Assembly: GCA_963588905.1 (NCBI GenBank) | Contig: CAVAJF010000037.1 | Location: forward strand, 124,001 to 188,000 | Length of the DNA: 64,000 nucleotides | Source: Butyricicoccus_A sp963588905 | Lineage (GTDB): Bacteria > Bacillota > Clostridia > Oscillospirales > Butyricicoccaceae | Direction of reading: 5' to 3' | Part shown: piece by piece, positions 15,924-23,148 of the stretch | Numbering within the stretch: the stretch's first letter is position 1 | How the letters are laid out: each line of letters opens with the position of its first letter | Notes under the pieces: generated by a model | What the model was told of the DNA's origin: nothing | The model's database searches: none | What the model saw: only the letters and a program-made list of their open reading frames with translations | Made by a program: the position numbers and the translations under genes

Positions 15924-16184
15924 ATGGTGTGGCTGGTCGTGCTGGCGCGCGCGGCCTTGATTTTATCGTTTTTTGCTGGATGTACGCAGGCGGGAAGCAC
16001 ATGCAGAAAATCACGCGCTGTGTGGCTCGGTGTCATATTGACCGGTGTTATTTGCATTTTATGCGCAGGCAGCAATCAAGCATTTGGAATGGCGCAGCAA
16101 TGGTATCAGATTTTGTTCCTGCCGGTCGTTGTTCTCGCGGCAGGCAGCCTGTTTCTAAAAGTGCATACTATGAGCGGTTCATAG
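15924..16184 (+). pseudogene. Truncated gerAB fragment
   Basis: Residues MVWLVVLA (from gerAB 14307-14329) are fused directly to the C-terminal 80 residues of GerAB, skipping about 370 bases. The junction lies at TGGC, present at both ends of the missing segment, so it looks like a short-homology deletion. The remaining frame is open for 86 codons to the same stop. There is no ribosome site. It is a remnant carried along with the promoter that drives module 2. Confidence 0.88.
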
Positions 16185-16269
16185 CGGGTAACAAGAAACT
16201 TTTGGGTAGATTATGAAAGTTGAGCGGCGTCAACAAAATAATGTGATGTATCTTGTGTAACATTTACAA

Positions 16270-16298
16270 TTGAATTCGGGAATAGCCTGTGTTATACT
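16270..16298 (+). promoter_or_regulatory. Promoter of cargo module 2
   Basis: TTGAAT, 17 bases, TATACT, as in copy A. Five substitutions fall between and just around the hexamers, but neither hexamer is changed. Confidence 0.8.
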
Positions 16299-16347
16299 GT
16301 ACAAAACGAACAAATAACTTCTCGTATAAAGAATGGAGTGGAGTCCA

Positions 16348-16374
16348 ATGAAGCAGACATGGCGTAGACGTTAA
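16348..16374 (+). CDS. Leader ORF, MKQTWRRR (copy 2)
   Basis: The same 8-residue peptide as copy 1, with a silent CAA-to-CAG change; an in-frame upstream ATG at 16333 would add MEWSP (MERSP in copy 1). The stop codon is 34 bases before the ATG of the secreted protein. Coding status rests only on this conservation. Confidence 0.45.
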   Translation: MKQTWRRR

Positions 16375-16408
16375 TCCACCTTTCGGTTTCATAGAAAGGA
16401 GAATTCCT

Positions 16409-17116
16409 ATGAAATTAAAGAAAAGAATTGGCGCCTTTTTGTTGGCAGGAGCAATGATTGTTAATATATTGGCTATGCAAACTGTATACGCTGTATATGA
16501 TACAGATACACAGGACTTAGCAGATGTGACAAGTGTAAATGAGATTGGGCGAGATATGTATGCAGAAGGATTAGTAGAAGATGTGAATATCCAAGGCGTT
16601 GACTATACATATCATTATTTTTACGAGGATGGGAATAAGACAATTGCTATCGTCAATGGGGATGGTAGTGTTGACACGATAAAATATGAGGAAAATGGAC
16701 TATCTACGGTTGCTTACTTAAACGGAGAAGTTTTTGGTACGATTACAAAAACGTTGGATGTGCAGGTCGTTTCTTTGCCAAATTCAATTGTACCTAATGC
16801 AACCGATTGGGTGACAACTGGAAACAACTCCGTTTCTATCTCATGGAAGGCAGCAGCAACAGCTCGTGAAGTTGCAACAATTATTGCTGAAGGTGCCAAT
16901 ACACTGATTGGGATGAGTATTATTAATGCGGCAACAGTAACTGCGTGGATTGGCGGAAATGTGTTAGCTGCATTAGCAGATGCAGCTGGTGGCGGTAGCG
17001 TTAATGTAAAAACGCAAAGGTTTTATGCACCGCCTGCTACGCCGGTATACCGATATTTAATTTCGTTTAAACATAGAAACGGAAAAACGTATGGGCCGTT
17101 TATTTATACTCAGTAA
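16409..17116 (+). CDS. Secreted bacteriocin-like protein, 235 aa
   Basis: A Sec signal peptide (MKLKKRIGAFLLAGAMIVNI, likely cleavage near AVYA, residues 24-28) precedes an approximately 205-residue mature protein. The middle is acidic and Tyr-rich. Residues about 150-200 form a long small-residue hydrophobic stretch (AREVATIIAEGANTLIG, then AAGGGS), and the end is basic/aromatic (KHRNGKTYGPFIY). The layout resembles large unmodified bacteriocins such as the geobacillin-26 type, but I cannot confirm homology. AAAGGAGAATTCCT precedes the ATG. It leads a gene run encoding six membrane proteins and an ABC ATPase, which would suit export or self-immunity. An alternative is a cell-surface or signalling protein. 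Confidence 0.6.
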   Translation: MKLKKRIGAFLLAGAMIVNILAMQTVYAVYDTDTQDLADVTSVNEIGRDMYAEGLVEDVNIQGVDYTYHYFYEDGNKTIAIVNGDGSVDTIKYEENGLSTVAYLNGEVFGTITKTLDVQVVSLPNSIVPNATDWVTTGNNSVSISWKAAATAREVATIIAEGANTLIGMSIINAATVTAWIGGNVLAALADAAGGGSVNVKTQRFYAPPATPVYRYLISFKHRNGKTYGPFIYTQ

Positions 17117-17142
17117 ACAGAAAATAGAAAGGGGTGCTTGCA

Positions 17143-17433
17143 ATGCGCAATAAGAACAGATTATATTTGTTGATTGGACGTATTGCGTTGGTAGTTACCC
17201 TGTGTCTCGGCGGCATGTCTATTGCAGCGGGACAACAGGAGCTGGCAAAGGGAGCACCTATACCGCAAACGCAGATAATCCGTCAGGCTTTCTGGATTGC
17301 CTGCCCAGTGGTACTTGCTCTGTATCTGTTTTGTGATTATAAAGTGACGCAGAAACGACGGTTGGCGTGCTGGATTTTATCTGGCTTGTGGCTGTGCGGA
17401 GATGTCATTTATCTGCTCTGCGTTGTACTGTAA
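17143..17433 (+). CDS. Small three-helix membrane protein, possible immunity protein
   Basis: A 96-residue protein with a basic N-terminus (MRNKNRLYLL) and three hydrophobic segments (about residues 9-29, 47-66 and 75-95). No family recognised. It lies 26 bases after the bacteriocin-like gene, the usual place for an immunity protein; that role is inference from position and size only. The start at ATG 17143 is preferred to GTG 17134 because GAAAGGGG lies 8 bases before the ATG. A stable hairpin follows. Confidence 0.65.
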   Translation: MRNKNRLYLLIGRIALVVTLCLGGMSIAAGQQELAKGAPIPQTQIIRQAFWIACPVVLALYLFCDYKVTQKRRLACWILSGLWLCGDVIYLLCVVL

Positions 17434-17454
17434 AGGCGTTTGACTATGTGAAAT

Positions 17455-17487
17455 AGCGCACCTACATCTCCGTGATGTGGGTGCGCT
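17455..17487 (+). other. Long hairpin between immunity-like and permease genes
   Basis: A 14-bp stem with one G-U pair (AGCGCACCTACATC / GATGTGGGTGCGCT) and a 5-base loop, with no T-run after it. It ends only 1-2 bases before the GGAG ribosome site of the next gene. Such hairpins in operons often act as processing or stability elements that set different levels of upstream and downstream products; partial termination is also possible. Confidence 0.6.
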
Positions 17488-17500
17488 TGGAGTAAATAAT

Positions 17501-18358
17501 ATGAAATTACGCTGGAAAAAACAGATTTTTAATATATATACGATAAGTGCAACCATAGCATTGCCGGTGTTGACGTTCCTGGTTATGGGATTTGAGAGCG
17601 GAATGCTGCCGAATTTTTTGAAAGAAGTGAATCCCGGAGAATCTGCCGCGGGAGATGATTTATGGGTAGTTTCTCATATGAGATATTTGACTTCTTATGT
17701 CGATGTCATGGAGTGGCAATTTGCATCAAATAGACAGTTAATTCCTATACTATCTTCATTGGCGGTTCTCCCATTTATTCAGATGCGAGACCGCTTTTTG
17801 CCATTTGCGTCTATTCGCATGAAAGATACAAGGAAAATGGAACGTATTTGGATTGTTCAATCGGTATTTCTGGCAAGCTGTGTGATGTACTGTGCATATT
17901 TGGCGACAATGTTGGTGATGCGTCTGTGGTGTGTCAATACATATGATGCCAATAATTGTTTTGATGTGTTTACTTGGTGGGGCTGGAATCTCAGTGCATC
18001 GACCCATCCATATGTATATTTGTTGGCGTTAGGCGTGTTGCGGTGCTTTTTGCTTCCGATGATGTTTTCTCTTCTGACGATAGCGGTTTCTTATCTGGTA
18101 AATAAAATATATATTTACTTGTTGGTGCCCACGATTTACGGTTTGATTGCCAGTTCGCTTTTCTCGCAAGGACTGTATAAAGATAGATGGCCGCTGCCGC
18201 TGTTTTCCCCGGAAAATTTGTTGTGGCCAAGTTCGCCGGAGTATTGGGGATATGGACATACCATACATGGCATCTGGGGCGTTGTTGGAGCTATGGCAAT
18301 TGTGATCCTTCCGTCTGTTGTGATGATTTGGTACGGGATGCGCAGGCGCAGAGCGTGA
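17501..18358 (+). CDS. Six-helix membrane protein, paralogue 1 of 3
   Basis: A 285-residue membrane protein of no recognised family; it resembles the permease half of an ABC-2-type transporter by size and topology. A basic start (MKLRWKKQIFN) leads into helix 1; about five more helices follow. The conserved end block contains WPLPLFSPEN, EYWGYGH and VMIWYGMRRRRA. It shares long blocks with paralogue 3 (for example SSLAVLPFIQMRD and FSLLTIAVSYL). GGAG precedes the ATG at 17501; the open frame eight codons upstream overlaps the hairpin. Likely works with the ABC ATPase at 21633. Confidence 0.7.
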   Translation: MKLRWKKQIFNIYTISATIALPVLTFLVMGFESGMLPNFLKEVNPGESAAGDDLWVVSHMRYLTSYVDVMEWQFASNRQLIPILSSLAVLPFIQMRDRFLPFASIRMKDTRKMERIWIVQSVFLASCVMYCAYLATMLVMRLWCVNTYDANNCFDVFTWWGWNLSASTHPYVYLLALGVLRCFLLPMMFSLLTIAVSYLVNKIYIYLLVPTIYGLIASSLFSQGLYKDRWPLPLFSPENLLWPSSPEYWGYGHTIHGIWGVVGAMAIVILPSVVMIWYGMRRRRA

Positions 18359-18388
18359 CTGGAGATACACCCAAAGAGGTGATAGCAT

Positions 18389-19246
18389 ATGACATTACAA
18401 AATAAAAAAAGTATTTTCAATGGATACAATATTTCAGTCATACTATTGGTTCCTGTCATTATGTTCCTAACAATTGGGTTTGATACGGGATTGTTTCCAA
18501 AATTTTGGGATACTGTATATGAAGGGAGTATATCTGAAGAAAATCCATATTATTTTGTATTTATGCATGAAAATTTTGGAATGGTAGATATGCTGGATTT
18601 TAATGGCATGTTTATGATGAGGAGCCTGATTCCTCTGTTATCGGGAATTACAGTTATTCCGGTTATTTACAAGCGAGATACGCTGTTTCAATTGGAAATG
18701 CCTAGACTTCATCGCGCAAGAAGAAGTGAACATCATATGATTGCAAAAGCTGTTGTCATGGCAGGATGTGTCATGTATCTTGGGCATGTACTGACAGTCG
18801 TAATAGGAAAGTGCATGTTTACGCATACATATGTCGATACAGGAGTGAACACGTTTATTGAAAATACACGCCTTCCATTAAACTTAACAGAGCATCCATA
18901 TCTATATATTTTGCTTCTGGGGTTTATACGGTTTTTTCTGCTGTCTATGTTGTATGCGTTGTTGACCATCGCTATTTCTTACGTCATCAGTAAAGTGTAT
19001 ATCTATTTGCTGCTTCCGACAATCTATCATTTGATAGCTTATTCATTTTTTTCACAGGGGACATTTGAGGATAAGTGGCCTTTGCCGCTATTCTCGCCGG
19101 AAAATTTTATACAATTAAAATCTGAAATTTATTGGGGATTTGGACATAATACAGCGTGCATTTGGAGCCTTGTCTGTGCTGCTGCGATAATTATCCTTCC
19201 GTCTATTGTAATGATTTGGTACGGGATGCGCAGGCGCCGGGCGTGA
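18389..19246 (+). CDS. Six-helix membrane protein, paralogue 2 of 3
   Basis: The same length (285 residues) and layout as its neighbours but the most divergent: the opening reads NKKSIFNGYNISVI and the loop after helix 1 is longer and acidic (YEGSISEENPYYF). It keeps KWPLPLFSPENF, IYWGFGHN and the end block VMIWYGMRRRRA. The ribosome site AAAGAGGTGATA is the same as before paralogue 3, so the intergenic region was duplicated with the gene. The most AT-rich of the three. Confidence 0.7.
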   Translation: MTLQNKKSIFNGYNISVILLVPVIMFLTIGFDTGLFPKFWDTVYEGSISEENPYYFVFMHENFGMVDMLDFNGMFMMRSLIPLLSGITVIPVIYKRDTLFQLEMPRLHRARRSEHHMIAKAVVMAGCVMYLGHVLTVVIGKCMFTHTYVDTGVNTFIENTRLPLNLTEHPYLYILLLGFIRFFLLSMLYALLTIAISYVISKVYIYLLLPTIYHLIAYSFFSQGTFEDKWPLPLFSPENFIQLKSEIYWGFGHNTACIWSLVCAAAIIILPSIVMIWYGMRRRRA

Positions 19247-19272
19247 CTGGATACACCTAAAGAGGTGATAAA

Positions 19273-20136
19273 ATGAAAAAATATCAGAAGAAACAGATTT
19301 TTAATGTATACACGCTGAGCGTTATCATTGCATTGCCTATTATCAGTTTTTTATTTTTAGGATTTGATACGGGAATGCTTCCAAAATTTTGGAGACATAT
19401 CGACGGAGTAAACAACGCTATTTTAGGAGAAGATCCATGGGTTGTTGCATATGTACGGCTTAAAATTTCATTTGTAAACGCCATGGAATGGTATGCTTCA
19501 TATGGAAGGCATCTGATACCAATACTGTCTTCCTTGGCAGTGCTCCCGTTTATTCAGATGCGAGACCACTTTTTACCATTTGCCATGCCGCGCATGAAGC
19601 ATCCTGGTAAGACCGAACAGCTATGGGTTATACGAGCTACAGTCCTTGCTGGATGCACTGTGTTCTGTGCATATTTGGCAACGATGTTGGTGATGCGCAT
19701 TTGGTGTATCAGTACATACGATGCGAACAATTGCTTGAATGTATTCATGAATGAATGGGGCTGGAATCTCAATGCGGCAGTACATCCATATCTATATGTG
19801 CTGTTATTAGGTGTTTTTAGATATTTTCTGCTTCCGATATTGTTTTCTCTTTTGACGATAGCGGTTTCTTATCTAATCAATAAAGTATATATTTACTTGT
19901 TGGTGCCTACGATTTACAATCTGGTTGCCACTTCGCTGTTCTCGCAAGGAGTGTACGACGATAAATGGCCGCTACCGCTGTTTTCTCCGGAAAATTTATT
20001 GTGGCCAAGCTCGCCAGAGTATTGGGGATATGGACATACCATACATGGCATCTGGGGTGTTGTTGGAGCCATGGCGATTGTTATCCTTCCGTCTATTGTG
20101 ATGATTTGGTACGGGATGCGCAGGTGCAGAGCGTGA
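19273..20136 (+). CDS. Six-helix membrane protein, paralogue 3 of 3
   Basis: A 287-residue paralogue. It is closest to paralogue 1 (shared QIFN-YT-S start, FIQMRD-FLPFA, ATMLVMR, LLWPSSPEYWGYGHTIHGIW, then VMIWYGMRR). One residue of the RRRRA tail has changed (RRCRA). The gene arose by tandem duplication, since the spacer ahead of it (GACTGGATACACCTAAAGAGGTGATA-like) matches that ahead of paralogue 2. Having three copies suggests either a multi-subunit membrane channel or diversified immunity; neither is proven. Confidence 0.7.
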   Translation: MKKYQKKQIFNVYTLSVIIALPIISFLFLGFDTGMLPKFWRHIDGVNNAILGEDPWVVAYVRLKISFVNAMEWYASYGRHLIPILSSLAVLPFIQMRDHFLPFAMPRMKHPGKTEQLWVIRATVLAGCTVFCAYLATMLVMRIWCISTYDANNCLNVFMNEWGWNLNAAVHPYLYVLLLGVFRYFLLPILFSLLTIAVSYLINKVYIYLLVPTIYNLVATSLFSQGVYDDKWPLPLFSPENLLWPSSPEYWGYGHTIHGIWGVVGAMAIVILPSIVMIWYGMRRCRA

Positions 20137-20154
20137 CTGAGAGGAGGGAAGCGT

Positions 20155-20907
20155 ATGCGTTGGAAAACACAATGGAAGCAATTGCTGCTGTTGCTGGCTG
20201 TACTTGTCGTACTCGGTGTGATTCAAGCAGATCAAGAACTCAAGCCGCTTCCCGATGCCGTGATAACAACGGTACAACAGCGTGTGGAGACACCAAAGCC
20301 GCAGTGGACGGCATCCGGCAACGACACCATGCTGGTCAATGCGTTTCAGACCTATGGCTTTGTTGCCTTTTCGTTTGTCGTAATGATGGCGGCACAGAAT
20401 TTGGTTCAGCTGCGCACACCGATTCAGCTGACACGCTATCCGACATGGAAGGCATATCGCAAGCGGACATTTTGCCGTTTGATGGCATTCAGCACGGTGT
20501 TTTGGGCGATGGCTTCTACTCTGCTGTTTGTGGTGGAACGAACGGCCTTGCTGACAGGACTGGCAGAGCGATATTTTATCACGGGACAATTTTATTTGGT
20601 GCCGTTTGTGGTATATATCGTACATATGCTGTTGTGCACAGCGATGCTTTGCCTGTATCAGACCAAAGCTGTTTTTGCGAAGCATTATATCGTGACACAG
20701 GCGATTCCGATGTTGTTTTTCGTTGCCAGCGGCGTCCAGCAGGGCACATGGATTCAGCAGATTAGCCCGTTTTCGTTTCCGGTCTATGACGGACTGCCAG
20801 AGGGCGGATGGATACGCGTCGTGCTGACGTATGCCCTGTGCTTTGTCGGACTGGCATACCTGTGCCGCAGACCGAAGAAAGAGTATCTTTCGGAGGAAAA
20901 GACATGA
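20155..20907 (+). CDS. Membrane protein, probable ABC transporter permease subunit
   Basis: A 250-residue protein with about six hydrophobic segments: an N-terminal anchor (residues 5-23), then helices near 60-78, 103-125, 140-160, 178-195 and 215-235. It is unlike the three paralogues in sequence and richer in GC. I recognise no specific family. GAGAGGAGGGAAGCGT precedes the ATG. Its TGA overlaps the next ATG (ATGA), tying it to the following membrane protein; the two may form a heterodimeric permease for the ATPase at 21633. Confidence 0.65.
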   Translation: MRWKTQWKQLLLLLAVLVVLGVIQADQELKPLPDAVITTVQQRVETPKPQWTASGNDTMLVNAFQTYGFVAFSFVVMMAAQNLVQLRTPIQLTRYPTWKAYRKRTFCRLMAFSTVFWAMASTLLFVVERTALLTGLAERYFITGQFYLVPFVVYIVHMLLCTAMLCLYQTKAVFAKHYIVTQAIPMLFFVASGVQQGTWIQQISPFSFPVYDGLPEGGWIRVVLTYALCFVGLAYLCRRPKKEYLSEEKT

Positions 20908-21620
20908 GCAAAAAAATATATGCGTTGGTAATCGCGCTGATTAGTATCCTGTCTGCCAGCCAAGTTGCCCAATCCCCTATGCTGCGTCAATCCGCATACA
21001 GTGTACACGATGCCTATGCGCTTGTTTTGAGCAATCCGGCACAGATGTACGCCTGTGGTTACGGCAGTCAATGGAATTCGTTTTCCTACTGCTATCTTGC
21101 GATGCTGATTCTTGCCGGTGTATTTGTATATAGCAATTGTTATGCCTATCCGGAAGGATTTCGCACGCTTTCGATTTTGCGGTTTGGCTCAGAGCGCAGT
21201 TATTGGAAGCATACCATGCGGCGAAATGGCAAATATGTTGCGTTTGCATCCGTCGTGCCGATGATTTGCGTCTTTGTTACCAATGCGATAGGTACAGCCA
21301 GACATGGATTGGGAACGGTACAATTTGTGCCGTATGATAGTTTTTCTGTCGTGTATATCCTGCTGTGGGTCAAGCTGTTTGCCTTTTTAGGGATGCTGAT
21401 TGTGTTTGCAGAGGTGTTCTCTCAGACTATTTCCCGTGCTGGCATCATCGGGGTGCTTGTCGTTGCCACGGTGGTTTTGTTTTCGATTGATCTGTTGCAG
21501 CAGCAGTCGGCACTGCTGGCGATTGGCAGTTGGCCGCAGCAATTGATGGCTATCCTTGTGTTTGTTGTGGTGCAGGCTGCACTTCTCATCTATGGAACAC
21601 GGCGTCCGTTGAAAATATAA
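20904..21620 (+). CDS. Membrane protein, probable ABC transporter permease subunit
   Basis: A 238-residue membrane protein: MSKKIYALVIALISIL forms an N-terminal anchor or uncleaved signal, then about five more helices. No family recognised. The start at 20904 uses CGGAGGAAAAGAC and overlaps the previous stop by 4 bases; the longer frame from 20808 is an overlap artefact. It is followed after 12 bases by the ABC ATPase gene with AAAGGAGGAAGTAT, so the three genes 20155-22268 look like one ABC transporter unit. Confidence 0.65.
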   Translation: MSKKIYALVIALISILSASQVAQSPMLRQSAYSVHDAYALVLSNPAQMYACGYGSQWNSFSYCYLAMLILAGVFVYSNCYAYPEGFRTLSILRFGSERSYWKHTMRRNGKYVAFASVVPMICVFVTNAIGTARHGLGTVQFVPYDSFSVVYILLWVKLFAFLGMLIVFAEVFSQTISRAGIIGVLVVATVVLFSIDLLQQQSALLAIGSWPQQLMAILVFVVVQAALLIYGTRRPLKI

Positions 21621-21632
21621 AGGAGGAAGTAT

Positions 21633-22268
21633 ATGATTCGGCTAGAACATGTAGCGAAGGCGTATAAGAATAACGTAATTTTTCGCGATTTGAGTTTGGA
21701 AATTCCAACGGGCGCATCGGTTGCTGTCACAGGCTACAATGGCAGCGGCAAAAGTGTGCTGTTAAAACTCATCACGGGATTTTCTCGCCCTGACAGCGGA
21801 ACAATTACCGTGGATGGAAATGTGATTGGAAAAGATGTTGATTTCATCCAAAATGCGGGTGTATTTATCAATGCCCCGCAGTTTATGAACAGCGCAACAG
21901 GCTATGAAAATCTGATGATGCTGGCGGAAATCAATCGCAAGATTGGAAAAGAACAGATCTTGCAGATTTTGGATCGTGTGAAGCTCACAGAAGCAAAGGA
22001 CAAAAAGGTTCGCACGTATTCACAGGGCATGATTCAGCGCTTGCGTATTGCGCAGGCTGTGATGGAACAACCGGACATTTTGATTATGGACGAGCCGCTC
22101 AATGCGTTGGATCGAGATGGTATCGACATTGCGCACAGCATCTTTCAAGAATACATAGATGATCCGAGTAAGACGCTGCTGTTTGCTTCACACAGCGCAG
22201 AGGAAATTCGGACGTTTGCGACTTCTGTGCTCCATGTGGAAAATGGAACGGCAGAGTTTCAAAAATGA
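21633..22268 (+). CDS. ABC transporter ATP-binding protein
   Basis: A 211-residue single ATPase domain. Walker A is GYNGSGKS (about residues 36-43), the signature is YSQGMIQRL (about 129-137), Walker B is ILIMDEPLNALD (about 149-160), and the H-loop is SH at about 190. The signature is YSQGM instead of LSGGQ, as in many lantibiotic-immunity and ABC-2 type exporters. It has no partner permease fused and presumably powers the neighbouring membrane proteins. The start follows AAAGGAGGAAGTAT by a good distance. Confidence 0.92.
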   Translation: MIRLEHVAKAYKNNVIFRDLSLEIPTGASVAVTGYNGSGKSVLLKLITGFSRPDSGTITVDGNVIGKDVDFIQNAGVFINAPQFMNSATGYENLMMLAEINRKIGKEQILQILDRVKLTEAKDKKVRTYSQGMIQRLRIAQAVMEQPDILIMDEPLNALDRDGIDIAHSIFQEYIDDPSKTLLFASHSAEEIRTFATSVLHVENGTAEFQK

Positions 22269-22296
22269 GAATACATGAGCGCACGAGGTAATGGAT

Positions 22297-22815
22297 ATGA
22301 AGTTTCCAAAAAAATCATGGTTCTTTAATATTCTGTTGAGTTTCGCGCTATTGCTTATGATCGTATATACGGTTATTATCTTGCCAAATTGGAAAAGCAA
22401 GCAGCAATTGGAGAGTTATCGCGCGGAATTATATAACACCATGCAAATCGGAATGGATTTGTGTGGGAATCGGATAAATCGTGAAGATACCGTGATTTTC
22501 AACGGGATACGTGATAAATTTCTTGTACATCAGGGCGCATTACTCAATCAATATAATATCGTATATGATGATATATCAGCGTATGCTGAGCCGGATGTAT
22601 TATTGTTGCTTGGTGAATATTGTTCCATACGTGATCTTCCGATGGATTATGCAGCATATGCAGCCGATTCTGATAATACAACGGGACAATTTATTTACCT
22701 TTGTACGAATATTATCTATGATGCACTGGGTGAAGATTCACAAAACATGCAAGACGTTCTAAACGAAATAAAATCTGATGTTCGTCTGGATAAAGCTGTT
22801 GCATTGATAAAATGA
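22297..22815 (+). CDS. Anchored protein of unknown function
   Basis: A 172-residue protein with a basic start, one hydrophobic segment (about residues 8-28, FFNILLSFALLLMIVYTVII) and an outer or cytoplasmic acidic helical domain. Not recognised. GAGGT lies 8 bases before ATG 22297, so this start is preferred to ATG 22291. The bases before it (AATGAGAATACATGAGCGCAC) resemble those after its own stop, as if the gene was inserted into, or duplicated with, the module-end repeat. It is the last cargo gene of module 2. Confidence 0.65.
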   Translation: MKFPKKSWFFNILLSFALLLMIVYTVIILPNWKSKQQLESYRAELYNTMQIGMDLCGNRINREDTVIFNGIRDKFLVHQGALLNQYNIVYDDISAYAEPDVLLLLGEYCSIRDLPMDYAAYAADSDNTTGQFIYLCTNIIYDALGEDSQNMQDVLNEIKSDVRLDKAVALIK

Positions 22816-22836
22816 GAATACAAGCTGAAAACATAT

Positions 22837-22876
22837 GAGCGCACAGGGAACCGGCTGTTCCCGCGTGCGCTCTTTT
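22837..22876 (+). terminator. Terminator within the 82-bp repeat, copy 2
   Basis: The stem GAGCGCAC/GTGCGCTC encloses GGGAACCGGCTGTTCCC, itself a hairpin, and is followed by TTTT. It should end the long module 2 transcript. Confidence 0.8.
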
Positions 22877-22919
22877 GCGCGTCAAATTCTCGAGAAAAAG
22901 ATTGTCTAATGTTTCTAAT
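22838..22919 (+). repeat. 82-bp module-end repeat, copy 2
   Basis: Second copy of the repeat at 15827-15908 (four substitutions). It contains the hairpin terminator GAGCGCAC / GTGCGCTC with TTTT (22837-22876) and the tail GTCAAATTCTCGAGAAAAAG. It closes module 2. Confidence 0.9.
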
Positions 22920-22938
22920 GGCGGACAAGCGGCAGCTG

Positions 22939-22947
22939 TGGTATAAT
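22939..22947 (+). promoter_or_regulatory. Extended -10 promoter before the small basic peptide gene
   Basis: TGGTATAAT, an extended -10 (TG at 22939-22940, TATAAT at 22942-22947); the -35 region (TGGCGG) is weak. Confidence 0.55.
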
Positions 22948-22997
22948 AAAGATACAGAAAATAACAACGCGCGAACGACGGAAAGGAGGCGTTCCAC

Positions 22998-23072
22998 ATG
23001 ATGACCAAGAGAAAGCTGAGACTCAGAAGGAAATTTTTGAGATGGGCGCCGTGGCGTTTTTGGGCGATTTGA
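22998..23072 (+). CDS. Very small basic Trp-containing peptide, 24 aa
   Basis: The peptide begins MMTKRKLRLRRKFLRW and ends APWRFWAI: 10 Lys/Arg and three Trp in 24 residues, strongly amphipathic. It has a perfect AAAGGAGG site 8 bases upstream and its own promoter, and a long hairpin follows, so it looks like a real transcription unit. It could be an antimicrobial or toxic peptide, a nucleic-acid-binding peptide or a leader. No homologue recalled. Confidence 0.5.
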   Translation: MMTKRKLRLRRKFLRWAPWRFWAI

Positions 23073-23092
23073 ATGATGAATAAAAGAATATG

Positions 23093-23139
23093 AGCCTGCT
23101 GGTATATCTTGAAAAACAGATAAGATATACTGGCAGGCT
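23093..23139. terminator. Long convergent hairpin
   Basis: An 18-bp arm pair with two mismatches (AGCCTGCTGGTATATCTT / AAGATATACTGGCAGGCT) and an 11-base loop. It sits between the small peptide gene and the convergent PBECR4-like gene and probably terminates both, although T-runs are short. Confidence 0.6.
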
Positions 23140-23148
23140 ATCGTTTTG

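Larger units (their letters stand above)
15943..16397 (+). repeat. 455-bp direct repeat, copy B
   Basis: Equal in length to copy A at 14701-15155, about 94.5% identical. It retains the promoter, the leader ORF and the gerAB stop codon. Right-hand identity ends at 16397; a good GGAG ribosome site for the next gene follows immediately. Confidence 0.93.

Noticed and set aside
14943..23100. Integrated phage or ICE
   Set aside because: No integrase, transposase, relaxase or structural phage genes; the boundaries are homologous repeats of local sequence rather than att sites in a tRNA.
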